64,000 bases of DNA, from contig NZ_CP151996.1 of NCBI RefSeq assembly GCF_038593855.1, positions 2,852,001 through 2,916,000 on the forward strand, in the 5' to 3' direction. Below, piece after piece: positions 55,888-64,000 of the stretch (positions within the stretch are counted from its first letter, which is position 1; every line of letters begins with the position of its first letter). The notes below the pieces were generated by a model that worked only from the letters and a program-made list of their open reading frames with translations, did not search any database and was not told where the DNA came from. The stretch comes from Lysinibacillus sp. FSL M8-0337. Lineage in GTDB: Bacteria > Bacillota > Bacilli > Bacillales_A > Planococcaceae. The translations under genes and the position numbers were made by a program.

Positions 55888-56622
55888 ATGACACGTATAC
55901 TAGCAATTAGTGATATACACGGAGAATTAGAACTTCTGGAAAAATTATTATTAAAATTGAAGTTCGATGCCACACAAGATAAATTACTTTTATTAGGGGA
56001 TTATATTGATCGGGGTCCTGCATCTTGTGGTGTTTTAAATATAATTGAGGAACTACAAGCAACGGGGGCACGTGTACTACTAGGAAATCACGAGGCTATT
56101 ATGCTCAAAGCTTGTCGTTCTGGTATTCCAAAAGCATGGCATCATTGGATTTCACTTTGTGGCGGGGATGCAACACTTGCAAGCTACGGCTATCAGCCAG
56201 AAGATTTTGAAGATGCCATTGCGCAAAACACATTACCTAGCTTTATTCAAACATTGCCAAAGCTTGAAGAACATTTACAGCTTATTGAGACGTTTGAAAT
56301 GTATATAGAGTTGGAAGATGCTATTTTTGTTCATGGTGGCGTTGTACCTGGTAAAGCCTTAGCGGACACAGATCCTTTACAATTTTTATGGATTCGAGAG
56401 GAGTTTCATACCGGCTACGATGGTGAGAAAACTGTAATTTTCGGGCATACGCCAACCTATAAATTGCATCAAGATCCAACAAACTACAGTGTTTATTTCG
56501 GTGATAATAATATTATTGGTATTGATGGAGGTGCTGTTTTTGGAGGGCAGCTTCATGCGCTCGAATGGCCAACTCGACAAATAACATCTGTTGCAAAAGA
56601 AAAGCCAACAAGCTTAGAATAA
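55888..56622 (+). CDS. PPP-family metallophosphoesterase (PrpE/ApaH-like)
   Basis: 244 residues. PPP signatures SDIHGELELL, LLGDYIDRGPASCGVL, LLGNHEAIM and later FVHGG and VIFGHTP supply all metal ligands. It could be a protein phosphatase or a diadenosine tetraphosphatase; the sequence alone does not decide. GGAAAGGA upstream. It overlaps the stem of a shared terminator. Confidence 0.92.
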   Translation: MTRILAISDIHGELELLEKLLLKLKFDATQDKLLLLGDYIDRGPASCGVLNIIEELQATGARVLLGNHEAIMLKACRSGIPKAWHHWISLCGGDATLASYGYQPEDFEDAIAQNTLPSFIQTLPKLEEHLQLIETFEMYIELEDAIFVHGGVVPGKALADTDPLQFLWIREEFHTGYDGEKTVIFGHTPTYKLHQDPTNYSVYFGDNNIIGIDGGAVFGGQLHALEWPTRQITSVAKEKPTSLE

Positions 56623-56636
56623 CTTGTTGGCTTTTC
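56600..56636. terminator. Bidirectional terminator between phosphoesterase and ctaB
   Basis: Stem AAAAGCCAACAAG / CTTGTTGGCTTTT; the left arm lies inside the end of the phosphoesterase gene. Confidence 0.9.
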
Positions 56637-56662
56637 AATCATGATTCATCTAAATAAGCTAT

Positions 56663-57613
56663 TTAATATAATTTAAAAATGACCCCAGCTAGGGAATAAA
56701 TAATAACTGTTGAGAAGAGAATTGTCATATGGAAAAGCGAGAAAACAAACATTTTCGTCGCCCACTTCACTTGATCCGTGTTGCTGTGATAACCGTAAAT
56801 ACTCATTACAAGCCAGGCAACACTTAATATAAGTGCGACAAGCATAATACCAATACTTAATGAACCAAATAAAAAGCTTGATAGTATTAACAGGATTAAA
56901 TAAAAATTTGTTTGGTAATACGTACGGCGCATCCCTTTTATTACAGGAAGCATCGGAACGTTAGCTGCTTCATAATCCGCATGCTTACGAATCGCAATCG
57001 CATAAAAGTGTGGCATTTGCCATATTACCATCACACAAAAGAGCCCCATTAAAGCAGGATGTGTAATATCAGTAGATACAGCCGCCCAACCAATTAAAGG
57101 TGGTACTGCACCTGATATACTACCAATTTCGGTATTATAAATAGTGCGTCGTTTTGTCCACATTGTATACGGTACAACATATAAAAATACACCTAAGAAT
57201 CCAAATAATGCAGCTAATGGTGAGGCTAATGCTAGTACAGCTACTCCAACAATAAGCATAGTAATCGCTAATATCATCGTTGATTTTGCTGACATCTCAC
57301 CTGTTACAGTCGGACGATTTTTCGTACGTGGCATAATGGCATCTATATCACGGTCATACACATTATTAAAAGCTCCTGCCGCACCGATAACAAGTGCCGA
57401 ACCAATTGTTGCGAAAATGATTTCTGGTATATTGTCCAATAATGTCATTTTATTTTTATACATCCCTAGCGACAAGCCAGCCCACATAGGAATTAAATTG
57501 GATTTTATGATACCTGTTTTAACTGTTTGAGCTAAAACATTAGAGCGCGAATGTTTCTCTATTGTTTTTTCTACAGTTTGTGGATTTTGGTCCGTTTTTA
57601 GATTTTGTTCCAT
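56663..57613 (-). CDS. ctaB: Protoheme IX farnesyltransferase
   Basis: 316 residues of the UbiA superfamily with eight or nine membrane helices. The prenyl-diphosphate motif NVYDRDIDAIMPRTKNRP is intact, and the second DYEAANVPMLPV loop too. It makes heme O for the cytochrome aa3/caa3-type oxidase. No ctaA or cta oxidase genes are adjacent, in contrast to B. subtilis, so it may be a second copy or relocated. Confidence 0.96.
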   Translation of the reverse strand: MEQNLKTDQNPQTVEKTIEKHSRSNVLAQTVKTGIIKSNLIPMWAGLSLGMYKNKMTLLDNIPEIIFATIGSALVIGAAGAFNNVYDRDIDAIMPRTKNRPTVTGEMSAKSTMILAITMLIVGVAVLALASPLAALFGFLGVFLYVVPYTMWTKRRTIYNTEIGSISGAVPPLIGWAAVSTDITHPALMGLFCVMVIWQMPHFYAIAIRKHADYEAANVPMLPVIKGMRRTYYQTNFYLILLILSSFLFGSLSIGIMLVALILSVAWLVMSIYGYHSNTDQVKWATKMFVFSLFHMTILFSTVIIYSLAGVIFKLY

Positions 57614-57918
57614 TCCTCTTAATTCCTTTTCTCTTATAATTTCTACTTACGTCCTTCGATAGAATGAGACATTTTTTGCATTAAACATATCAAATTATTA
57701 TTTTACCCCTTTTAGGATCGCTATGTCTCAAAGTTCACATAAAGTACATGATTTTATCAATAGAAGGTATAATGTCAATTCACAACTTCTTCTATGATAC
57801 CACCGACTTGCATGAATTTGAACCTAATTGCCTTCTTTCCTGCATAATACTATTCAAGAAAAACAATCTGCACTATACTAATGGGTATGTTCTATCTAAA
57901 CGAAGGAGTGTCTAACAC
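57614..57918. promoter_or_regulatory. Divergent promoter region of ctaB and proC
   Basis: A 305-base AT-rich spacer between divergent genes. No repeat or hairpin of note was seen; it should hold both promoters. Confidence 0.5.
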
Positions 57919-58719
57919 GTGAAATACGGATTTATTGGTCTAGGTAATATGACCACAGCCATTATTAAAGGGATGTGCAATAGCGGAGATTTTGATTCCT
58001 CTTATATATATGGCTATAATCGTACAAAATCAAAAACAACAAAACTCGCAACCTCTTATGGTATACAAGCAACAACTTCCATCGAGGAACTTATGACAAA
58101 ATGTGATGTTATTATTTTAGGTGTGAAACCCCAAATGTTGCCTGATGTTTTACCTGAGGTTAAAAAACATCTACAAGAAAAGCATATGATCGTATCCATT
58201 GCTGCGGGAAAAAACCTCAATTACTTCCATGGCTATCTTTCCGAGTCCACGCCTATTATTCGCGTAATGCCGAATATCAATGCCCTAATTGGTGCATCAA
58301 CAAGTTGCTATACAGCAAATGAGCAAGTAACAGAGACACAACTTCGTCTTATCACCATGTTATTTGAAACAATTGGCACGATAATTGAAGTACCTGAACA
58401 CTTATTCTCCATCTTTACAACAATTGGTGGGGCTTCACCAGCATTCACCTATATGTATATCGATGCATTAGCGCGCGCTGCTGTGCGTGAAGGCATGCCG
58501 AAAAACATGGCACTCGACATTGCTGCAAATGCCGTACTCGGCAGTGCGAAAATGATTTTACAATCAAAAGAGCATCCATGGGCGCTGGTCGATCAAGTCT
58601 GCTCTCCAGGTGGAACAACCATTCAAGGCGTATCTTCCCTTCAAAGCAATCATTTCGAAACGACAATCCATGATGCTGTTGCAGCTGTAACAGATAAAGA
58701 CCGCAGTCTCTCTAAATAA
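57919..58719 (+). CDS. proC: Pyrroline-5-carboxylate reductase
   Basis: 266 residues from a GTG with GAAGGAG upstream. Rossmann start FIGLGNMTTAII, VIILGVKPQML, IIRVMPNINALIGAS, GGASPAFTYMYIDAL and the C-terminal CSPGGTTIQGV signature. It performs the last step of proline synthesis with NAD(P)H. It ends before a strong terminator. Confidence 0.97.
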   Translation: MKYGFIGLGNMTTAIIKGMCNSGDFDSSYIYGYNRTKSKTTKLATSYGIQATTSIEELMTKCDVIILGVKPQMLPDVLPEVKKHLQEKHMIVSIAAGKNLNYFHGYLSESTPIIRVMPNINALIGASTSCYTANEQVTETQLRLITMLFETIGTIIEVPEHLFSIFTTIGGASPAFTYMYIDALARAAVREGMPKNMALDIAANAVLGSAKMILQSKEHPWALVDQVCSPGGTTIQGVSSLQSNHFETTIHDAVAAVTDKDRSLSK

Positions 58720-58731
58720 ATATTCACAAAC

Positions 58732-58769
58732 AAAAGGCATCGAGAAGTTGAATTCCCGATGCCTTTTAT
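58732..58769. terminator. Bidirectional terminator between proC and the esterase gene
   Basis: Stem AAAAGGCATCG / CGATGCCTTTT between convergent genes. Confidence 0.93.
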
Positions 58770-58782
58770 CTATTTCTTGGCG

Positions 58783-59442
58783 TTACTGCATATGATCTTG
58801 TTCTTGTAGTTGTTGCGCTAAAAACATGCCTAAATCTCGCCAATTTTCTGGTGTAACACCATGTCCATCTGGATATTGCTTGAATGTAACAGTCGCGCCA
58901 AATTGCTCAAACAGTTCTTTGCTTTCCATACCCCATTGCGAAGGAATCACATAATCATAATCACCATGAGAAATAAAAGCATGTAAATGATTGACCGTGC
59001 GAATCGCATATTCCTCTGTAACAAATTTTGGCGTATATCCGCTTAATGCTACAATGCCTGTAATTAAATTGCCCATAACAAAAGCTAGAGACTGTGTGAG
59101 AACAGCCCCTTGGCTAAAGCCAAGGACAAATACTTTATGCGGATCAATTTGAAATTCTTCAATTGCTTCTAAAATAAATCGTTGCAGCGCAATTAACACT
59201 TTATCAAAAATAGCACGGTCTGGCTTTCCCACTTCCTGTATCGTAAAAAAGGCAAAACCCGGCTTTTGTGCGATAGGACCTCTCAAGCTAATGATATGAC
59301 ATTGGTCTTGAAAATCTTGTACCAATTGCGGTAAATCATCCTCATTGCTACCCATTCCATGCAATAAAAAAATCGCTGGATATTTTTTAGTAGGGTCCAT
59401 ATTTGCTGGTTGTGTATGTTTAAAAGTGAATGGTGTATTCAT
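58783..59442 (-). CDS. Phospholipase/carboxylesterase family hydrolase
   Basis: 219 residues from ATG 59442 with AAAGGAA upstream. Alpha/beta hydrolase with FLLHGMGSNEDD oxyanion segment, nucleophile GFSQGAV, catalytic Asp in HGDYDYVIP and His in DGHGVTP. It resembles the small esterases of the YtaP/carboxylesterase 2 group. Substrate unknown. Confidence 0.9.
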   Translation of the reverse strand: MNTPFTFKHTQPANMDPTKKYPAIFLLHGMGSNEDDLPQLVQDFQDQCHIISLRGPIAQKPGFAFFTIQEVGKPDRAIFDKVLIALQRFILEAIEEFQIDPHKVFVLGFSQGAVLTQSLAFVMGNLITGIVALSGYTPKFVTEEYAIRTVNHLHAFISHGDYDYVIPSQWGMESKELFEQFGATVTFKQYPDGHGVTPENWRDLGMFLAQQLQEQDHMQ

Positions 59443-59529
59443 TGCGATAATTCCTTTCAAGTAAAATCAAAACTATTTTAACATATTGCCCAATTATACT
59501 GCACAGATGTTGATTTTGGAATCTTACCC

Positions 59530-59563
59530 TAATTGTTTGAAAATTGTTTGTTTGCCTGACACT
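59530..59563 (+). repeat. Intergenic repeat, copy 3
   Basis: TAATTGTTTGAAAATTGTTTG.TTGCCTGACAC, close to copy 2 at 33416, again just beside a terminator hairpin. Confidence 0.6.
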
Positions 59564-59566
59564 ACA

Positions 59567-59606
59567 AAGGCATGGAATTAAAGAACTTTCTCTAATTCCA
59601 TGCCTC
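59567..59606 (-). terminator. Terminator after the 59613 gene
   Basis: Stem AGGCATGGAATTA / TAATTCCATGCCT, followed by TTTG on the minus strand. Confidence 0.8.
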
Positions 59607-59612
59607 CAAACT

Positions 59613-60170
59613 TTATGTTAAATTTGTTTTCGAAATAAGCCCGTCTATATGATAGGCTATATATCCGTTAATGATGCGAAGTGTTTCTTGTGGATCAGCG
59701 TCAAATAGCACTTTCGATTGTGCAGGTGTTGATACAAGAACCGAGAGCAAATCCATTCGCATCGAATGCCCAGCAGCACTATAGGCATAGTCATAAATAA
59801 TGGCTTCCTCTGTAAGGCCTTCAGCGTCATACTGTTGATGGAACAATTCTTTTGCCATCTCCATTCGTTCAGCTACTTGCTGACGAATTCGCATTTGATG
59901 CATAAGCAATTCCTCTTCAAGCACTTCTGGTTTTACCCATTGTTTCTGTTCTAGCATATTGATAAGCTGATTTTCCCAAACTTGCTCATTGTCAGTAAAA
60001 TACAGCATATTCACCATCAGCCTATCCCAAAAATCTGTTTCCGAACTAGCCGATTGACGTTGCATAGCAATCGTCTGATTAAAGTGTTGCTCAACCTTTT
60101 CCATATTCATATTACGTACTAAATGATAACATACATTTTCAATAAATTTATTCGCTACTTCCTGTGCCAT
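59613..60170 (-). CDS. Hypothetical helical protein
   Basis: 185 residues, almost all helix and rich in Met and Gln, with AAGGACGGG upstream of the ATG. The overall layout, an N-terminal helix pair then a bundle, is loosely like a TetR effector domain without its HTH, but no motif supports this. Single gene upstream of the esterase, separated by a terminator. Function unknown. Confidence 0.75.
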   Translation of the reverse strand: MAQEVANKFIENVCYHLVRNMNMEKVEQHFNQTIAMQRQSASSETDFWDRLMVNMLYFTDNEQVWENQLINMLEQKQWVKPEVLEEELLMHQMRIRQQVAERMEMAKELFHQQYDAEGLTEEAIIYDYAYSAAGHSMRMDLLSVLVSTPAQSKVLFDADPQETLRIINGYIAYHIDGLISKTNLT

Positions 60171-60251
60171 GATCGAAACCCGTCCTTATCTCAACAAATC
60201 ATTACACCTCTATCATACCATGATTGTTAAATAGAAAGAAACGGACAACGT

Positions 60252-61451
60252 TTAAGCATGTTGATGTGGTTGCTGGAATAACACCGATACGCCTGAGTCA
60301 ATAGCAGCACTGCCGACAGCTTTCGCGACAACGTCCGCTACACGCTCATCCATCGACTTTGGAATAATGAATTCTTCTGATAAGTCTTCTGCTGATACTA
60401 ACGAAGCAATGGCTTCTACCGCCGCTAGCTTCATCGCCTCATTTATATCTGTAGCGCGGACATCTAATGCACCCCTAAAAATACCAGGAAAAGCAAGCAT
60501 ATTATTTACTTGATTCGGATAATCTGAACGTCCAGTGCCCATAACGCGGACACCCCAATCACGGGCATTATCATATGTGATTTCTGGATTTGGATTAGCT
60601 AGCGCAAATACTATTGGATTTTCGTTCATTGATTCGATATGCTCTTTCGTTAATAAATTTGCAACGGATACACCGACAAAAACATCACTACCAGCAATCG
60701 CATCTTCTAATGTCCCAACTAATTTTAATGGGTTTGAAATTTTTGCAATCTGGTCTTTGATGCTATTCATCCCTTCCTTACGACCGTCATAAATTATCCC
60801 CTTCGTATCACACATCACGACGTTTCTATAACCCATTTGAAGTAATAAGCGTAATATAGCAATGCCGGCTGCCCCCGCACCGTTTATCACGACCTTCATA
60901 TCTTCTGGTTTCTTGTTGACAATTTTAATCGCATTCATTAAGCCAGCCCCAACAACAATCGCCGTACCATGCTGGTCATCATGAAATACGGGTATATTAC
61001 ACTCCTGTCGAAGACGATCTTCGATTTCAAAGCAGCGCGGAGCGGAAATATCCTCTAAATTAATACCACCAAATGTTGGAGCAATCGCCTTAACTGTGCG
61101 TACGATTTCATCCACATCTTTTGTTGCGAGACAAATAGGAAATGCATCCACATTGGCAAAACGTTTTAGCAAAATCGCCTTTCCCTCCATCACTGGTAAT
61201 GCCGCTTCTGGGCCGATATCACCCAAACCTAGAACGGCTGTCCCATCTGTCACAATGCCAACAAGATTTCCTTTAATTGTATAATCGTACACTGCTTGTG
61301 GATTGTTTTCGATTTCAATACAAGGCTGCGCAACGCCAGGTGAATAAGCTAAACTTAAATCATATGTATCCTGCACAGGTACCTTGGCTACAATCTCCAT
61401 TTTCCCTTGTGCTTCTTTGTGCATCTCTTTTGCCTTTTGCATAATATCCAT
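60252..61451 (-). CDS. NAD(P)-dependent malic enzyme
   Basis: 399 residues. Short malic-enzyme form: SLAYSPGVAQPCIEI, the catalytic VMEGKAILLKRFA, metal-binding PVFHDDQHGTAIV, and NAD-binding NGAGAAGIAILRLL. It decarboxylates malate to pyruvate; similar to B. subtilis YtsJ, though the coenzyme preference cannot be read. GGAG lies before the ATG. Confidence 0.96.
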   Translation of the reverse strand: MDIMQKAKEMHKEAQGKMEIVAKVPVQDTYDLSLAYSPGVAQPCIEIENNPQAVYDYTIKGNLVGIVTDGTAVLGLGDIGPEAALPVMEGKAILLKRFANVDAFPICLATKDVDEIVRTVKAIAPTFGGINLEDISAPRCFEIEDRLRQECNIPVFHDDQHGTAIVVGAGLMNAIKIVNKKPEDMKVVINGAGAAGIAILRLLLQMGYRNVVMCDTKGIIYDGRKEGMNSIKDQIAKISNPLKLVGTLEDAIAGSDVFVGVSVANLLTKEHIESMNENPIVFALANPNPEITYDNARDWGVRVMGTGRSDYPNQVNNMLAFPGIFRGALDVRATDINEAMKLAAVEAIASLVSAEDLSEEFIIPKSMDERVADVVAKAVGSAAIDSGVSVLFQQPHQHA

Positions 61452-61707
61452 TGTCTAAACTCCTATCTTCTATCTACATGTCATTTATTTTTTCCATTCA
61501 TGCTCAACAAAAAAATTATTATTGTAATACTATTCTAAATAATTAATCTTGTTATATTTTGAAAATTATATTACTTCATCCAACTAAAGTCAACGCCGTC
61601 AAGCGCAATCCTATATAAAACTTTTTAAATTGTTAATATTCTTAGAATATTTTAAATAAGTGAAATCGTTTTCATTTTAATACTATCCAAAAATAAGTGA
61701 TTCATAC

Positions 61708-61747
61708 AAAAAACACCCTTGTTTCATTTCGAAACAAGGATGTTTTA
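61708..61747 (-). terminator. Terminator after the EAL gene
   Basis: Stem AACATCCTTGTTTC / GAAACAAGGGTGTT followed by six Ts on the minus strand. Confidence 0.95.
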
Positions 61748-61752
61748 CATTT

Positions 61753-63933
61753 TCAGCATCGGGTATGTAACGCTTCTAAAATCGTTTGTGCATTATCTTG
61801 AAGTACTTGATAGTTATCTTGTAAGTATGTCGGATGCAATGGCTTACTAAATAAAAAACCTTGTACCGTTTCACAATGCCCTGCTACTAAATAATTGAGC
61901 TGTGCTACTTCCTCAATTCCTTCTGCCACTACTTTCAAACGTAAATGTTTAGCCATTGATAATATCATATCAACTAATGCTTTATCAGTAGGATCGCTTT
62001 GAATTTTTTGGACAAAAGAGCGATCAATTTTCAAACAATCAATTGGAAAATCTTTTAAATAGGATAGCGATGAATAACCAGTTCCAAAATCATCAACAGC
62101 AATTGTCACGCCAAGCGCTTTTAATTGATGTAAAATCATCGTTATATGATCGATATTAATGGTCATACTTTCCGTTATTTCTAATTGTAAATATTTTGGG
62201 TCTAAATCAGTTTCTTTAAGTACAGATTGAATCATCTCCACTAGATCTTGCTGAAATAATTGGCCTAAAGAAAGATTAACCGCTACTTTGATAGGTGGTA
62301 AGCCTGCTTGTTCCCACTGCTTCACTTGTCTACACGCCGTTTCTAATACCCATTGTCCAATCGGAATAATGATACCGGACTCTTCGGCAATTGGAATAAA
62401 CAAACCTGGTGAAATCATGCCCTTACTTGGGTGCTGCCAACGGACTAGTGCTTCAACCGATAATATATGCCCCGTCTGCAAATCTATTTGCGGTTGATAT
62501 TCCACAAACAACTCACGATTTTCTAAAGCATGACGTAAATCATTTTCTAAAATAATTTTCTCTGTAATATCGCTAGACATGGAAGTTTCATAAAATACGA
62601 TGCGTGAAGGTACTTTTCTCGCCTCCTGCATCGCATACACAGCAAACCTGACAAGCTCTTCTTCCTTGTAGGCATCAGTCGGGAATAAAGAAATGCCAAT
62701 ATTCAAATGCCCATTTAAAGAAATATGTTGTATTTGGAAGGATTTCGCCATTGCCATTTGCAATTGTTTACAAAGATCCATTATTCGTTGTGTATGATTT
62801 GCATCATCAATAAATACGATAAAATAATCTTCTCGAAGCATACTTAGTAAATACTGGTCAGGTAAAATATCCTTTAGTCTCTGAGCAACTTGACTAATTA
62901 ATTTATCTGCATATGAACTACCTAGTGACGCTTTAATAGCTGAAATGCGCTCAATCTCTATAGCTAAAATAGCCTTCTTAACATTACATTTATATAAATT
63001 CTTATGTAATGTCTCCATTAAAAATCGTTCATTTGGTAAGTTTGTCACCTCGTTGTGATAAGCCATATAGTGCATCTTCTCTCTAGATTTCTCTAAATGT
63101 TTCTGCATTTCTATTAAATCCTGAAACGGTTTTTCAATGGACGAAAAATAAATTGCTTTAAAAAGCAGATAAAAAGAACACAATTGAAAAATATGTCCAA
63201 TAAAATTTTTAATATCGTAAACGTCACGATAAGTAGTAAAAAGAAAATCGCTAATGATTAAATAACTTGCACTACCTACCAACAAGAAAATAATGTTGGG
63301 TGCTACCTTGAATTTTTTTATTAATAAGTACATGATAAGAAAATGGCATGCCATTGCAACATACTGCAACGAATTTTTTAAAGGCGTTGGACCGACCCCT
63401 TCAACAACAAGTGGTGGAAGAACAGGAGTAGTCGGTATATATATAAGCATGAATAATCCAACAATGACAACAAATGGTGTACTATAAATGAACCATCGAT
63501 AAGTTTTATTAAGAATGGCTTTTTCCTTAATAAAAAATATGAGCAAGATACCACATGATAACACTAGCCTTCCAATAATATAAAACCATGTTGCAGCATA
63601 GGGGGTACTCTCCATAATAAAATGTGGCATCCCCTTATAAGAAAGTGCATGTGCAATTTCAATTAAGCTATACGTTAAAAATAACGCACCTATGTATAGA
63701 GTTCTATTAGATAGAATATAAGGTGTTGTTAACCATGATTGGATGGCAATCGTCATCGTCACAACAATGATCAAAATTTCTATTAGCAAATGAATCGAAA
63801 CATAATTGCTCTTTCCAAAAATCCCGTAAAATTCATCACTCCAAAAACCAATGATCATCAATAATACGCTAGAGAAAAATATGAATAGTATCCCTTTCCT
63901 AAATAAAGAAAAATGTTTATTTAATTCCCACAC
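61753..63933 (-). CDS. Membrane c-di-GMP phosphodiesterase with degenerate GGDEF (MASE3-GGDEF-EAL layout)
   Basis: About 726 residues from GTG 63933 preceded by AGGG; the frame opens at GTG 63951, which lacks an SD. Eight or so membrane helices occupy residues ~15-265 (MASE3-like). A GGDEF-fold domain follows in which the signature is replaced (MLREDYFIVF), so it should not make c-di-GMP. The EAL domain is complete: EALVRWQHP, NLSLGQLF, LEITES, DDFGTGYSSL, CLKIDRSF, AEGIE and QGFLFSKPL. It should hydrolyse c-di-GMP in response to a membrane-sensed signal. Followed by a strong terminator. Confidence 0.92.
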   Translation of the reverse strand: MWELNKHFSLFRKGILFIFFSSVLLMIIGFWSDEFYGIFGKSNYVSIHLLIEILIIVVTMTIAIQSWLTTPYILSNRTLYIGALFLTYSLIEIAHALSYKGMPHFIMESTPYAATWFYIIGRLVLSCGILLIFFIKEKAILNKTYRWFIYSTPFVVIVGLFMLIYIPTTPVLPPLVVEGVGPTPLKNSLQYVAMACHFLIMYLLIKKFKVAPNIIFLLVGSASYLIISDFLFTTYRDVYDIKNFIGHIFQLCSFYLLFKAIYFSSIEKPFQDLIEMQKHLEKSREKMHYMAYHNEVTNLPNERFLMETLHKNLYKCNVKKAILAIEIERISAIKASLGSSYADKLISQVAQRLKDILPDQYLLSMLREDYFIVFIDDANHTQRIMDLCKQLQMAMAKSFQIQHISLNGHLNIGISLFPTDAYKEEELVRFAVYAMQEARKVPSRIVFYETSMSSDITEKIILENDLRHALENRELFVEYQPQIDLQTGHILSVEALVRWQHPSKGMISPGLFIPIAEESGIIIPIGQWVLETACRQVKQWEQAGLPPIKVAVNLSLGQLFQQDLVEMIQSVLKETDLDPKYLQLEITESMTINIDHITMILHQLKALGVTIAVDDFGTGYSSLSYLKDFPIDCLKIDRSFVQKIQSDPTDKALVDMILSMAKHLRLKVVAEGIEEVAQLNYLVAGHCETVQGFLFSKPLHPTYLQDNYQVLQDNAQTILEALHTRC

Positions 63934-64000
63934 GATGATCCCTACTTTCACTTGGCTGATAACCGCTACTTTATAAAATTCATTATGTATAAATAATTTT

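Overview
The window looks like the chromosome of a low-GC Gram-positive of the Bacillaceae/Planococcaceae, most like Lysinibacillus or a close relative. The evidence is strong GGAGG-type ribosome binding sites with frequent GTG/TTG starts, a ComG competence operon, a split glycine decarboxylase behind a tandem glycine riboswitch, and a gene order close to the Bacillus subtilis yqg/yqf region (yqgX-yqgY-yqgW, yqgQ-yqgN-rpmG, phoU-pst-pbpA-sodA-yqgC-yqgB, ispG-yqfW). The genus is inferred, not proven.

Left arm (1-16,663, all minus strand, running off the left edge): an accessory cluster that reads as a contractile injection apparatus in a monoderm. In order of transcription it holds a Ser/Thr kinase, a candidate sheath protein (TssB/TssC-like regions in one chain), a candidate Hcp-like tube protein, a J-domain protein, a membrane-anchored FHA protein, a zinc-ribbon FHA protein, an active-looking membrane PP2C phosphatase, a membrane pseudophosphatase with TPR-like repeats, two unrecognised possibly baseplate-like proteins, an 881-residue Hsp70/actin-fold protein, another possible baseplate protein, a DcrB/EagR-like protein, a VgrG-type spike and a partial gene. 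VgrG, PP2C, FHA, J-domain and Hsp70-like calls are firm. The sheath, tube and baseplate calls are inference. No ClpV-type ATPase and no TssJLM membrane complex is visible in the window. This is the main candidate for a little-described system.

Middle (16,874-28,923): gcvT-gcvPA-gcvPB with its riboswitch, aroK, comGA-GG, a cysteine-rich ArsR/SufR-like regulator, yqgY, yqgX, yqgW and a TlpA/ResA-like thioredoxin.

Next (29,033-51,434): an LtaS-family enzyme in the yqgS position, yqgQ, 5-formyl-THF cyclo-ligase, rpmG, two small membrane proteins, trpE-trpG behind a tryptophan T-box, an MscS channel, a vWA-like protein, the PhoP-box-controlled pstSCAB-phoU operon, a class B PBP, sodA, yqgC, a Na/Pi symporter, yqgB, a LysM-like small protein, ispG and a YqfW-type nucleotidase.

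Right arm (51,594-63,933): small lipoprotein and regulator genes, a MerR regulator with a possible ATT start coupled to a CNNM/CorC-type (MpfA-like) membrane protein, a PPP-family phosphatase, ctaB, proC, an esterase, a malic enzyme and a membrane EAL protein with a degenerate GGDEF domain. Hairpin terminators separate most units. Three copies of a short intergenic repeat were seen. No rRNA, tRNA, CRISPR array or intact insertion sequence was found.
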